Shown here piece after piece: positions 1 to 8,067 of a stretch of DNA of 64,000 nt. The position numbers were made by a program, and so were the translations under genes. Source of the stretch: Anaerostipes sp. Its GTDB lineage: Bacteria > Bacillota > Clostridia > Lachnospirales > Lachnospiraceae. The notes under the pieces are model-generated. The model was not told the DNA's origin. It did no database searches and worked only from the letters and a program-made list of their open reading frames with translations. Within the stretch, counting starts at the first letter, position 1. Each line of letters opens with the position of its first letter. The stretch is from contig NZ_JAGZSD010000007.1 of the NCBI RefSeq assembly GCF_018381315.1, forward strand, positions 132,566-196,565. Direction: 5' to 3'.

Positions 1-241
1 CTGTCGGAGAATTGATGGAAACCTCCTGGCCGCCGATCTTGATCGTTCCGGCATCCGGGTGGTAAATTCCGGAGAGCATGTTCATCAGTGTTGTCTTTCC
101 CGATCCATTTTCTCCAAGCAGGGCAAGGATCTCACCGTATTTCACATCCAAATCTACATTATTGTTTGCAACAACACTCCCGAAGGTCTTTCGGATGCCT
201 CTGCATTCTATGGCATATGTATCCTTCTTGTCCTGTGCCAT
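1..241 (-). CDS. BMP-family sugar/nucleoside ABC transporter ATP-binding protein (5' part only)
   Basis: The first 80 codons of an ABC ATPase; the rest runs off the window. The start ATG is preceded by GAGGTGA. Near residues 41-48 is a Walker A (GENGSGKT), and the N-terminal strand CRGIRKTFGSVVANNNV is typical of RbsA/MglA-type double ATPases that work with BMP lipoproteins. It lies just downstream of the BMP lipoprotein gene on the same strand, so it is probably the energising subunit of a nucleoside or sugar importer at the cytoplasmic face. The substrate cannot be read from this fragment. Confidence 0.85.
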   Translation of the reverse strand, partial: MAQDKKDTYAIECRGIRKTFGSVVANNNVDLDVKYGEILALLGENGSGKTTLMNMLSGIYHPDAGTIKIGGQEVSINSPT

Positions 242-297
242 TTCATCACCTCGTATCATGTGTTCTCTGCCTCTCTTTTTTCTTCATTAAGTTCCAA

Positions 298-343
298 GAA
301 AGAAGGGCACTGCCTTCTGTTACAGAATCTACAATGCCCTTCT
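298..343 (-). terminator. Intercistronic hairpin between lipoprotein and ATPase genes
   Basis: AGAAGGGCA (301-309) pairs with TGCCCTTCT (335-343), with a smaller TTCTGT/ACAGAA hairpin in the loop, followed on the minus strand by a short T-rich stretch. It sits in the gap after the lipoprotein stop. Such hairpins often let the binding protein be made in excess over the membrane components; here that role is inferred. Confidence 0.55.
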
Positions 344-383
344 CATTCATCCATGCTGTCCATGGAAAGCCCTTCTGTGCTGC

Positions 384-1538
384 CTATTTCACAACGATGT
401 TCTTAAAGTACCAGTTGATCTTTCCTTTGATATTTTCGTCGCTCAGAGTCTCGCCCTTCTTGCCGACCTTTTTGCCGTCATTGGTCTCGATGACACCGTC
501 AAATACATTAAAGTCTCCGGAAAGCATTTTTTCTTTTGCTTCGTTGATTTTCTTTTCTGTACCAGGAGCAACCAGCTTCTTGTTAAGCGGAGCAATGTCA
601 ACCAGTCCTTCTTTCATACCGCCATAGTATACTTCAGGTTTCCATGTACCGTCAATAATCTTTTGAACAGCCTCTGTATAATAAGCGCCCCAGTGCCAGA
701 TCGTAGAAGTCAGAGTAGCCTTCGGAGCATCCTTGCCCATGTCAGAGTTGTATCCAACACCCCAAACTCCTGCCTTTTCTGCTTCCAGCTGAGGATTCGG
801 CGTGTCACAGTGCTGTCCGATCACATCACATCCCTGAGAAATGAGTGCTTTCGCTGCGTTCGTCTCTTCATTCGGGTTAAACCAGCTGTTTGTAACTTTT
901 ACATATACTTTTGCCTTTTTATTTACTGAATAAATACCCATGGCAAATGCATCCACGCCTCCGGTAACCTCAGCGTTGTCCTTGCCCATAGCTGCCACAT
1001 AGCCGATCTTATTGCTCTTGGTCTTGAGGCCTGCTGCGATGCCGCTTAAGTATCTTGCCTGATAGATTCTTCCGAAATAATTGTTAAAGTTGGAATCATT
1101 TTTCTTATATCCTGTGCCGTGAGAGAAAACTACATCCGGATATTCCTTTGCCATGGCTTCCATCGTATCCATATAGCCCCAGCTTGTACCAAAGATTACA
1201 TTGCATCCGTCTTCGATACACTCTTTGATGGCAGTTTCCGTCTTTGTCGGGTCTGTATCTGTAATGTTTGTCTTACGGACAATCTGATTGTCTTTCAGGC
1301 CAAGCTTCTTCTGCATAGCTACAATACCCTGATCGTGTGTGTAAGTGTATCCGGATCCCTCAGACGGATCTGAAATATGGATAACACCGATCTTAAGATC
1401 TTCCTTTGCGATCTTAAACTGCTTCTTTTCCTCTTTCTTGTCGCTTGTTGTCTTCTTGGAACCGCAGCCTGCCATCATTCCCATGACAAGCACTAAAGAC
1501 AAAATAATCCCGGTAACTTTTAAAATCTTTTTCTTCAT
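384..1538 (-). CDS. BMP family ABC transporter substrate-binding lipoprotein
   Basis: A 384-residue lipoprotein of the Bmp/PnrA family (PF02608), which binds nucleosides or related ligands outside the membrane for ABC import. The signal peptide MKKKILKVTGIIL is followed by lipobox MMAGC, so the mature protein starts at Cys. Family-like segments are KIGVIHISDPSEGSGYT, the KECIEDGCNVIFGTSWGY region and YFGRIYQARYLSGIAAG. The start is set at the ATG after AAGGAGGAAGG; an upstream in-frame start would lack a ribosome site and spoil the signal peptide. A promoter lies about 75 bp upstream, and the transporter ATPase gene follows after a hairpin. Ligand unknown. Confidence 0.9.
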   Translation of the reverse strand: MKKKILKVTGIILSLVLVMGMMAGCGSKKTTSDKKEEKKQFKIAKEDLKIGVIHISDPSEGSGYTYTHDQGIVAMQKKLGLKDNQIVRKTNITDTDPTKTETAIKECIEDGCNVIFGTSWGYMDTMEAMAKEYPDVVFSHGTGYKKNDSNFNNYFGRIYQARYLSGIAAGLKTKSNKIGYVAAMGKDNAEVTGGVDAFAMGIYSVNKKAKVYVKVTNSWFNPNEETNAAKALISQGCDVIGQHCDTPNPQLEAEKAGVWGVGYNSDMGKDAPKATLTSTIWHWGAYYTEAVQKIIDGTWKPEVYYGGMKEGLVDIAPLNKKLVAPGTEKKINEAKEKMLSGDFNVFDGVIETNDGKKVGKKGETLSDENIKGKINWYFKNIVVK

Positions 1539-1613
1539 GAACCTTCCTCCTTCTGTCCGGCATCCCAACCCCGGACGCCAAAACTGCGCTTATGCGCATT
1601 AAATGATAATAAA

Positions 1614-1642
1614 ATTATAACAAAAGCGCTTGTCCACTGCAA
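1614..1642 (-). promoter_or_regulatory. Sigma-A promoter of the BMP transporter operon
   Basis: On the minus strand TTGCAG (1637-1642), 17 bp, TATAAT (1614-1619), upstream of the lipoprotein gene. The leader also contains a small hairpin (TCCGG...CCGGA), but no riboswitch consensus was recognised. Confidence 0.6.
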
Positions 1643-1675
1643 GGTGCTTTTGCCTTTTTGGAATCTGTGAAAAGC

Positions 1676-1728
1676 ATAAAAAGGATCTGTCAAAAACCGC
1701 TGTTCAAAACCGTTTCCGACAGATCCTT
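1676..1728 (-). terminator. Rho-independent terminator after trpS
   Basis: AAGGATCTGTC (1681-1691) and GACAGATCCTT (1718-1728) form an 11-bp stem. On the minus strand it is followed by TTTTTATGCTTTTC. It ends the trpS transcript. Confidence 0.85.
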
Positions 1729-1754
1729 CGTCATCAGGACTTCGTATCCGCAAA

Positions 1755-2762
1755 TCAGCGGATGCGGTCAGGGAATCCTACTTTATGCTGTACCTTTCTT
1801 AAGGTCTTTGTCGCATAATAAGAAGCCTTCTCTCCATTGTCTTTGATGATCTTATTTAAATAGTCTTTATTTTTCATAATATCATTGTAACGCTCCTGAA
1901 TCGGACGCAGTTCTTCCACAACCACTTCTCCGACCCGTTGTTTTAACTGCCCGTAGCCCAGGCCTTCAAACTCTGCCACTGCCTCTTCCGGTTTATTCCC
2001 GCTGATAGAACAGTAAATATCCAGAAGGTTTTTAATACCCGGTTTCTTATCTGAATAGACAATGCATGCCTCGGAATCCGTCACTGCCTTTTTAAACTTC
2101 CTCATGATCGTGTCAGGATCATCCAAAAGCAGAATATGAGAATTGGCATTTTCATCAGATTTGGACATCTTCTTCTCCGGCTCCTGCAGGCTCATGATCT
2201 TCTGTCCCACTTTGCCGATGTAAGCTTCCGGAATCGTGAAGACATCCCCATAAATCTTATTAAATCTCTCTGCAATATCCCGGGTGATCTCCAGATGCTG
2301 CATCTGATCTTTGCCTACCGGCACTACATCAGACTGATAGAGAAGAATGTCTGCTGCCATCAGTACCGGGTAAGTAAAAAGACCTGTATTGATATTATCT
2401 GCATGCTTCTGGGATTTATCCTTGAACTGGGTCATCCGGTTCATCTCTCCCATATAAGTGAAACAGTTTAAAATCCACATCAGTTCCGCATGTGCAGATA
2501 CATGTGACTGATAATAGATACAGTTTTCTACCGGGTCCAGCCCTGCAGCAATATAAAGTGCCAGAAGACTTCTGGCTCTTTTTCTCAGCTCTGACGGGTC
2601 CTGCCTGACAGTGATTGAGTGCATATCTACAACACTGTAAAAACACATGTATTCATCTTTGTCGATGTCCACCCAGTTCTTTAAAGCTCCTAAATAATTC
2701 CCTAATGTGATTGTTCCAGTGGCCTGCATGCCGCTGAATAATGATTTTTTTCCGTCTAACAT
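1755..2762 (-). CDS. trpS: Tryptophanyl-tRNA synthetase
   Basis: A 335-residue class I aminoacyl-tRNA synthetase that charges tRNA-Trp; usual family length. The HIGH-type motif is TLGNYLG near residue 20, and KMSKS is intact as KKMSKSDEN near residue 200. The segment PVLMAADILLYQSDVVPVG is typical TrpRS. The gene is monocistronic, with a strong terminator behind and tRNA-Thr with its own terminator in front. I see no T-box in the 190 bp upstream. Confidence 0.97.
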   Translation of the reverse strand: MLDGKKSLFSGMQATGTITLGNYLGALKNWVDIDKDEYMCFYSVVDMHSITVRQDPSELRKRARSLLALYIAAGLDPVENCIYYQSHVSAHAELMWILNCFTYMGEMNRMTQFKDKSQKHADNINTGLFTYPVLMAADILLYQSDVVPVGKDQMQHLEITRDIAERFNKIYGDVFTIPEAYIGKVGQKIMSLQEPEKKMSKSDENANSHILLLDDPDTIMRKFKKAVTDSEACIVYSDKKPGIKNLLDIYCSISGNKPEEAVAEFEGLGYGQLKQRVGEVVVEELRPIQERYNDIMKNKDYLNKIIKDNGEKASYYATKTLRKVQHKVGFPDRIR

Positions 2763-2949
2763 CTGTTGTTCCTTTCTTCCTTAATCTCTTTCCCGGATCA
2801 ATTTTCAAAACAAACGTCTGGTAAAGTCTCTCTGTCCGCCGCCGGGTTTACTGATTCCATCATATCATATTGTTTCAAAGTTTCCAAACCTTCTGCTTAG
2901 ATTTTTCTGTTTTCCATGCATCAGCAGCAGATGGCTTCTGTCCGGCAAA

Positions 2950-2992
2950 AACAAAAAGCGGCCCAAACCCGCATAAAATCAAGGTTTGAGCC
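2950..2992 (-). terminator. Terminator after tRNA-Thr
   Basis: CGGCTCAAACC pairs with GGTTTGGGCCG (arms about 2959-2969 and 2983-2993). The minus-strand continuation is CTTTTTGTTTTT. Confidence 0.8.
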
Positions 2993-3005
2993 GTTTCTTA
3001 CGATA

Positions 3006-3078
3006 AGCTGATGACGGGAGTTGAACCCGTGACCTCCTCACTACCAATGAGGTGCGCTACCACCTGTGCCACATCAGC
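3006..3078 (-). tRNA. tRNA-Thr(GGT)
   Basis: Acceptor GCTGATG/CATCAGC with discriminator U, anticodon stem CCTCA/TGAGG and loop TTGGTAG giving anticodon GGT (Thr), T-arm ACGGG TTCAACT CCCGT. CCA is not encoded. Followed by its own terminator. Confidence 0.93.
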
Positions 3079-3127
3079 AAGACCGTTATTAAATTTATCA
3101 TACCGATCGAATCTTGTCAATAATTTT

Positions 3128-3832
3128 TCAAATTTTTATGTAAAATTCTTTCTGGTCATTCAGTCTCAGGCAGCCCAGGTTTTCACCGTAAGCAGCACCG
3201 CAGTCAATCCCAATCCGGCGGTTCCATCTTGTAATATGAAATGCAGCAGCCTGTTCCCTGGATTCCTCCGGCAGATTTTTTGCATAATACAGCAGCGCAC
3301 CTGTAGGAGTATGTCCAAATATGATGGTATAAGGACAGGACAGACAGGCATTAAAGAACTCTCTTCGGATCCACAGAAGGGTATCCCGGTCCATAGCTTT
3401 AAGCTGCTCATCTGTATCTCCCAGTGCAGCGTCAATTCCTGCATGGACTAAGAGATACTGTTCTCCTTCCACAGAAATCATCCTGTAGAGCGGCAGATTT
3501 TTTACAAACTCCAGACACTGTTCCTGCTGCTCCTTTGGAAGTGCCATAAGAGAAGCCAAAGTAACTCCTCCTCCATTAAACAGCCATGTTTCATACCATG
3601 AGTCCTCATCGTTCATCGTTCTCAGCAGCATGTCCTCATGATTTCCCATAAGAAGCTCCATATTCTTCTGCTCTCTGATATACTCCAGCAGCTGGATTCC
3701 GTCCGGCCCCCGGTCCACTACATCCCCGATGATGTACAGTTTGTCATCAGAAGAAAACCGGATTTTCTCAAGCATCTCAAAAAAAGCCCGGCTTTGCCCG
3801 TGAATGTCAGACAGCACATAAATATTCTGCAT
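3128..3832 (-). CDS. Metallophosphoesterase, PPP serine/threonine phosphatase-like
   Basis: A 234-residue calcineurin-like phosphoesterase. All metal-binding motifs are visible: DIHG (residues 9-12), GDVVDRGPDG (about 37-46), GNHE (about 63-66), a later histidine in LLVHAGID, and IFGHTPTG. This set fits the PPP protein phosphatase or ApaH-like (diadenosine tetraphosphatase) groups; which substrate it uses cannot be settled from motifs. It is the last gene of the cysE-to-sigH block, 18 bp after sigH, so it is probably cotranscribed. Its link to sporulation control is not established. Confidence 0.85.
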   Translation of the reverse strand: MQNIYVLSDIHGQSRAFFEMLEKIRFSSDDKLYIIGDVVDRGPDGIQLLEYIREQKNMELLMGNHEDMLLRTMNDEDSWYETWLFNGGGVTLASLMALPKEQQEQCLEFVKNLPLYRMISVEGEQYLLVHAGIDAALGDTDEQLKAMDRDTLLWIRREFFNACLSCPYTIIFGHTPTGALLYYAKNLPEESREQAAAFHITRWNRRIGIDCGAAYGENLGCLRLNDQKEFYIKI

Positions 3833-3850
3833 GAATACTCCCCCTTTAGG

Positions 3851-4432
3851 TTATTGACTTTCTTCCCCTAACTTCCTGCGGATCCTCTGGATCGCATTAT
3901 CTATAGATTTTGTCCGTTTATCCAGTTTCCTGGCTATCTCCACATAGTTCTCACCGCTGAGATAAAGCTCCATGACATCTTTTTCAAAATTGCTGAGTTT
4001 TGTCTCAATCTTCTTATAGTAATCAGATATATTTTCCTTTTGTATCAGAACCTGTTCCGGATTCGTATCCTCTTCCATGAACTGTTCTTCCTCTCCGTGA
4101 TCGTTAAACAGCGAAATATAGTTATTTAACGGACCATGCTTTTTTCTCTTGGAAGCCGTCACCGTCGTGTAAATCTGACGTTTGACACAAAGAGATGCAA
4201 ATGTGGAAAATGACGCATTCCTGTCTTTATCATAATTCTTTACAGCTTTGAAAAGACCGATCATACCTTCCTGGATCAGGTCCTCCTCATCCGCTCCGGC
4301 AAGAAAAAACTTTCTGGACTCTCTGCGCACCAGTCCCCCATACCGGTTCAGCAAAAAATCCATCGCCTGGTCATCTCCGCATTTTATTTCATCCAGTAAT
4401 TCCTGGTCAGAATAATCTTCAAATACTTTCAT
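3851..4432 (-). CDS. sigH: RNA polymerase sigma-H factor (sporulation/transition state)
   Basis: A 193-residue sigma-70 family factor. Region 2 shows GADEEDLIQEGMIGLFKA and FSTFASLCVKRQIYT; region 4 shows YVEIARKLDKRTKSIDNA and QRIRRKL, closely like Bacillus SigH. SigH directs early sporulation and transition-state genes. The gene order cysE-cysS-mrnC-rlmB-sigH is the conserved Firmicute order and supports the name. It starts 8 bp after rlmB, so its basal transcription should come partly from the cysteine T-box promoter upstream. It is slightly shorter than the Bacillus protein, the difference lying at the ends. Confidence 0.9.
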   Translation of the reverse strand: MKVFEDYSDQELLDEIKCGDDQAMDFLLNRYGGLVRRESRKFFLAGADEEDLIQEGMIGLFKAVKNYDKDRNASFSTFASLCVKRQIYTTVTASKRKKHGPLNNYISLFNDHGEEEQFMEEDTNPEQVLIQKENISDYYKKIETKLSNFEKDVMELYLSGENYVEIARKLDKRTKSIDNAIQRIRRKLGEESQ

Positions 4433-4439
4433 AGCACCT

Positions 4440-5180
4440 CTATCTCAGAAGTCTCTGTCTCACAATTTCATAAGCCAGTACACCGGCAGCGACAGACGCA
4501 TTCAGTGAGTCAATATCCCCGTTCATAGGAATAGAAGCAATATAATCACATTTCTCTTTGACTAAACGGCTGACGCCGCTGCCTTCATTTCCAATAACCA
4601 GACCGATCGGCCCGGTCAGATTCTGGCGGTACATGACTTCCCCTTCCATGTCAGCGCACACAAACCATAATCCCCGCTCCTTTAATTCTTCCATAGTCTT
4701 TGACAGGTTTGTCACTTTCACAACCGGAGTATAGTTGACAGCCCCTGCGGACGTCTTGGCCACAGTCGGTGTCAGACCTACCGCTCTCCGCTTCGGAATG
4801 ATCACTCCATGTGCTCCTGCAAGGTTGGCTGTCCTCAGAATAGCTCCCAGATTATGCGGATCTTCGATGCCGTCCAGAAGGATAAAAAATGGGTCTTCAT
4901 TTTTTTCTTCTGCTTTTCGGAACAAATCATCCAGCTGTGCATATTCATATGCTGCTGCCATGGCAACAACACCCTGGTGATGCTCATTTGTCAGCTGGTC
5001 CAGTCGCTCCTTCTCCACAAAGTTCAGAACCGCATCCGTTTTTTTTGCCTCTCTCACAATCGTTCTGATGGGACCGTCCTGGCATCCGTCCAGAATAAAA
5101 ATCTTATCAATCGGCTTGCCTGCCCTGAGAGCTTCCAGCACGGCATTTCTGCCCGCCAGCAAATATTCTTCGTAACTCAT
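4440..5180 (-). CDS. rlmB: 23S rRNA 2'-O-ribose methyltransferase (SpoU family)
   Basis: A 246-residue SpoU/TrmH protein, RlmB type, which methylates a guanosine 2'-O in 23S rRNA. The N-terminal substrate-binding domain starts with YLLAGRNAVLEALRAGKPI. The SPOUT knot motifs are DGIEDPHNLGAILRTANLAG, GLVIGNEGSGVSRLV and IPMNGDIDSLNASVAAGVLA, including the conserved Asn, Glu and Ser residues. It overlaps mrnC by 4 bp, indicating translational coupling. Confidence 0.95.
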   Translation of the reverse strand: MSYEEYLLAGRNAVLEALRAGKPIDKIFILDGCQDGPIRTIVREAKKTDAVLNFVEKERLDQLTNEHHQGVVAMAAAYEYAQLDDLFRKAEEKNEDPFFILLDGIEDPHNLGAILRTANLAGAHGVIIPKRRAVGLTPTVAKTSAGAVNYTPVVKVTNLSKTMEELKERGLWFVCADMEGEVMYRQNLTGPIGLVIGNEGSGVSRLVKEKCDYIASIPMNGDIDSLNASVAAGVLAYEIVRQRLLR

Positions 5181-5608
5181 TCATTTTCTCCTAAATCTAA
5201 TCCTGTTTTTATTAATTCCACAGCGCGCGCCATCTGTCCGGTCAGGTACAAATATCCCATTAATGCTTCAACGCCGGTAGCCATGCGGTATTCAACAATG
5301 GTGGCATTTTTTGCAGCGGTGGCGGATTTGGCGTTCCGCCCCCGCTTATAGACGGCTGTCTCTTCATCCGTCAGTGTATCTTTTATTTTATCATAAACTT
5401 TGGCCTGTGCGGAAGCTTTCACCATACTGCTGGATTTTTGATGATATTTATTTACGCTCATATTTCCTTCTGATATGACCAGCGTCCTGACGGCGATTTC
5501 ATAGACCGCATCTCCAATGTAGGCAAGGCCCAGCGGAGAGTAGGTCCTTGGATCTATTTCCGGCAGATTAAGCCCTTGTGTCATAAATTCAATTAAGCTC
5601 GTTTCCAT
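5177..5608 (-). CDS. mrnC: Mini-ribonuclease III (23S rRNA maturation)
   Basis: A 143-residue RNase III-like protein that has the catalytic domain only and no dsRNA-binding domain. The motif YSPLGLAYIGDAVYE contains the acidic catalytic residues, and KRGRNAKSA with TIVEYRMATGVEALMGYLYL matches the family. In Bacillus MrnC trims the ends of 23S precursor rRNA. It overlaps cysS by 16 bp and rlmB by 4 bp, the standard arrangement. Confidence 0.95.
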   Translation of the reverse strand: METSLIEFMTQGLNLPEIDPRTYSPLGLAYIGDAVYEIAVRTLVISEGNMSVNKYHQKSSSMVKASAQAKVYDKIKDTLTDEETAVYKRGRNAKSATAAKNATIVEYRMATGVEALMGYLYLTGQMARAVELIKTGLDLGENE

Positions 5609-6993
5609 TTTACGCCTTCTCTTGTATCCTTTAAAACGATTCCTTTTTCCAGCAGTTCATCCCTGATTTCATCTGCTCTTTTAAAATTCTTGTCTTTCCT
5701 TGCCTGCTGGCGTTCTTCAATCAGCTGTTCAATCTCTTCATCCAGCATTTCTTCATCCTGTTTTGTCTCAATTCCAAGAACCCCGCATAAGGTTTCTAAC
5801 ATTTCCAGCAGCTTTTTGGCATAAGCTGCTGAACCGTCTTTCACAGTTGTGTTGGAAAGCTTCACAATCTCAAAGATCGCTGAAATGGCATCTGCAGTGT
5901 TAAAATCATCTTCCATAGCTTCCTCAAACTTAGCCGCCAGTCTGCCGGCCTCACCCAGATTCTTCTCTTCCTCACTGCTTAATGCTGTTTCCGGCACAGC
6001 AGCCCGGTCTCTCAAAAGCTCCACTGCTGTCAGAATCCGGTCCAGGCCGTTCTTTGCAGATTCCACAAGCGTATCACTGAAGTTCAGAGGATTCCTGTAA
6101 TGGGCACTCAGCATAAAAAACCTGATTACCTGAAGAGGGTATTTTTCACTGATCTCCCGGACCGTAAAAAAGTTTCCTGCTGATTTGGACATTTTTTGAT
6201 TGTCAATATTTAAAAAGCCATTATGCATCCAGTAATTTGCAAAGCATTCGTCATTGCAAGCTTCACTCTGTGCAATCTCATTTTCATGATGAGGGAAAAT
6301 CAGGTCTTCTCCTCCTGCATGAATATCAATGGTATCGCCAATATATTTTTTGGACATTTCAGAACATTCGATATGCCATCCGGGACGGCCTTCGCCCCAT
6401 GGAGACGGCCATGCGATCTCTCCTTCTTTTTTCGGTTTCCAGAGCACAAAATCCAACGGATCATTTTTTCCTTCTTCACCGCGCACTTTAATGTCTCTGT
6501 GGCCGGCTTCCAAATCATCAATATTCTTTTTGGAAAGTTTTCCGTATCCGTCAAAAGACCGGGTTTTAAAATAAACAGTGCCGTTTGCTTCATAAGCATG
6601 GCCTTTCTCAATCAGTGTCTCGATCATACGGATCATTCCGTCAATCTCTTCCGTTGCTTTCGGCTGATGCGTCGCCGGTTTTACATTCAGGCCTTCCATA
6701 TCCTTTTTACATTCTGCAATATATCGCTCTGCAATCTCTGTTGCAGATACGCCTTCTTCATTGGCCTTTTTGATAATCTTATCATCCACATCCGTAAAAT
6801 TTGATACATAATTGACATCATAGCCTTTGTACTCAAAATATCTCCGGACTGTATCAAAAATAATCATAGGCCGTGCATTTCCTATATGAATGTAATTATA
6901 AACGGTGGGACCGCATACATAGATCCCTACCTTTCCCGGATGAACCGGTACGAACTCCTCTTTTTTCCTTGTCAGTGTATTATATATCTTCAT
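5593..6993 (-). CDS. cysS: Cysteinyl-tRNA synthetase
   Basis: A 466-residue class I synthetase of normal length. HIGH is HIGNARP near residue 37, KMSKS is QKMSKSAGNFF near 266. Zinc ligands fit C in VCGPT (about 28), C in HIECSEMS (about 209) and the HAGGEDLIFPHHENE stretch. It overlaps the 3' end of cysE by 4 bp (ATGA). Expression should respond to uncharged tRNA-Cys through the T-box in front of cysE, so cysteine synthesis and charging are controlled together. Confidence 0.97.
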   Translation of the reverse strand: MKIYNTLTRKKEEFVPVHPGKVGIYVCGPTVYNYIHIGNARPMIIFDTVRRYFEYKGYDVNYVSNFTDVDDKIIKKANEEGVSATEIAERYIAECKKDMEGLNVKPATHQPKATEEIDGMIRMIETLIEKGHAYEANGTVYFKTRSFDGYGKLSKKNIDDLEAGHRDIKVRGEEGKNDPLDFVLWKPKKEGEIAWPSPWGEGRPGWHIECSEMSKKYIGDTIDIHAGGEDLIFPHHENEIAQSEACNDECFANYWMHNGFLNIDNQKMSKSAGNFFTVREISEKYPLQVIRFFMLSAHYRNPLNFSDTLVESAKNGLDRILTAVELLRDRAAVPETALSSEEEKNLGEAGRLAAKFEEAMEDDFNTADAISAIFEIVKLSNTTVKDGSAAYAKKLLEMLETLCGVLGIETKQDEEMLDEEIEQLIEERQQARKDKNFKRADEIRDELLEKGIVLKDTREGVKWKRA

Positions 6994-7673
6994 TCTTTGT
7001 CTCCTTTCGCTGCATTCTCCACTCTTTTGCAGTGCTCCATAAAAATATTCAGCGCACTTCTGAGTTCAGCATTTTCTTTTGCCAGTTTTTCAATATCCAT
7101 ATCCACAGGATCCGGAAGGTCAATCTGGTTAAGCTCCAAACTCTGAATCCGTGTCCCGTCTCTTTTGATGACTCTTCCAGGAACACCTACAACCGTTGAG
7201 TTGGGCGGTACGTCAGAAACCACAACAGAACCTGCACCTATCTTAGAATTCTTCCCAATCGTGATCGATCCTAGTACCTTGGCCCCCGCACTGATTAACA
7301 CATTATCTTCTATGGTCGGATGCCGCTTTCCTGTCTCGTTTCCGGTTCCGCCCAGCGTAACGCCCTGATAAATGGTCACATTGTTCCCGATAATGGTCGT
7401 TTCGCCGATCACAACTCCATGTCCGTGATCAATGAAAAGGCCTTCCCCGATCTGTGCTCCCGGATGAATCTCTATTCCGGTTTTTCTGGCAATCCTCTGT
7501 GAAATCTTTCTGGCCTTATAAAAATCGCCTTCCTTATACATACGGTGTGTGATTCTGTACCAGTAAAGCGCTTTTACGTATGGATACAGATAGACTTCCC
7601 TTTGGTTTTTAAGGGCCGGATCCCGGTCCTTAATAATCTCAAACTGGCTTTTTGCAAACTCTCTAAAGCCCAT
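6990..7673 (-). CDS. cysE: Serine O-acetyltransferase
   Basis: A 227-residue acetyltransferase that makes O-acetylserine, the first step of cysteine synthesis. The C-terminal half is a left-handed hexapeptide-repeat helix: EIHPGAQIGEGLFIDHGHG, VVIGETTIIGNNVTIYQGV, NVLISAGAKVLGSITIGKN. DHGHGVVIGE carries the catalytic His and Asp. The start is the ATG after GGAGGTAAGT; a TTG four codons upstream falls inside the ribosome-binding site. It is the first gene of the T-box-controlled operon. Confidence 0.95.
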   Translation of the reverse strand: MGFREFAKSQFEIIKDRDPALKNQREVYLYPYVKALYWYRITHRMYKEGDFYKARKISQRIARKTGIEIHPGAQIGEGLFIDHGHGVVIGETTIIGNNVTIYQGVTLGGTGNETGKRHPTIEDNVLISAGAKVLGSITIGKNSKIGAGSVVVSDVPPNSTVVGVPGRVIKRDGTRIQSLELNQIDLPDPVDMDIEKLAKENAELRSALNIFMEHCKRVENAAKGDKE

Positions 7674-7735
7674 ACTTACCTCCAATGATAATATAACATA
7701 ATTATAGTAATCTCATAATAAAGAAGAATAAGATC

Positions 7736-7783
7736 CTCGCGGTGCGTTTTTTATTTCATAGGACGCATTTTCCTATGAAATAA
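7736..7783. repeat. Intergenic palindrome, copy A of a dispersed repeat
   Basis: A perfect inverted repeat (TATTTCATAGGA / TCCTATGAAATA, about 7751-7783) preceded by GATCCTCGCGGTGCG. Near-identical sequence occurs at about 55428-55456 and a related GATCCTCGCGG(A)GCG block at 17945-17960. Here it lies between the T-box terminator and cysE, so it is transcribed in the cysE leader and can form a second hairpin. Confidence 0.7.
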
Positions 7784-8027
7784 AAAAACTCCGTCTCAAA
7801 AAAGAGACGAAGTTATATCCGCGGTTCCACTCTTACTTAAAACATCCTCAGGATGTCTTCCCTTAAGCTTCCGTTAACGCCGGCCACGTACAGGGCTACT
7901 GCTGATTCGCTCTGTCTGCTCCCAGAGGCATTCCCAACACTTTTCCTAAAAACTGCTTTCAGCCGATGACAGTTTATCTCTGATAGTTCCGGTGAAGGTA
8001 CTCGTTCTGTTCTGCGCATTTCACTCA
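7782..8027 (-). promoter_or_regulatory. T-box riboswitch, specifier TGC (Cys), for cysE-cysS operon
   Basis: The T-box core AGTGGAACCGCGG lies at 7819-7831 (minus strand), followed by the terminator CCGTCTC/GAGACG with seven T (7782-7814). Upstream, the 3' side of Stem I contains GGGAATGCCTCTGGGAG, in which TGC (7928-7930) occupies the specifier position, matching the cysteine genes behind it. Uncharged tRNA-Cys should pair at the specifier and at the T-box bulge and so prevent termination. The 5' boundary is inferred from the promoter. Confidence 0.9.
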
Positions 8028-8033
8028 CCATAT

Positions 8034-8062
8034 AGTTTATGCGCTTTCTGCCCAAATGTCAA
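8034..8062 (-). promoter_or_regulatory. Sigma-A promoter of the cysteine T-box operon
   Basis: Minus strand TTGACA (8057-8062), 17 bp, TAAACT (8034-8039). It overlaps nothing coding and begins just after the stop of the ABC permease gene, so transcription should start near 8027. Confidence 0.75.
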
Positions 8063-8067
8063 CCTGG

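Noticed and set aside
59..627. Overlapping plus-strand reading frames opposite the BMP lipoprotein and ATPase genes
   Set aside because: They are antisense to well-supported genes, lack ribosome sites and show no protein features.
2763..3005. T-box in front of trpS
   Set aside because: No T-box core (GGTGG.ACCGCG type) is found; the space holds the tRNA-Thr terminator and an ordinary leader.
7837..8055. A 72-codon minus-strand frame before cysE
   Set aside because: The stretch is the cysteine T-box leader RNA, and its structure explains the sequence.
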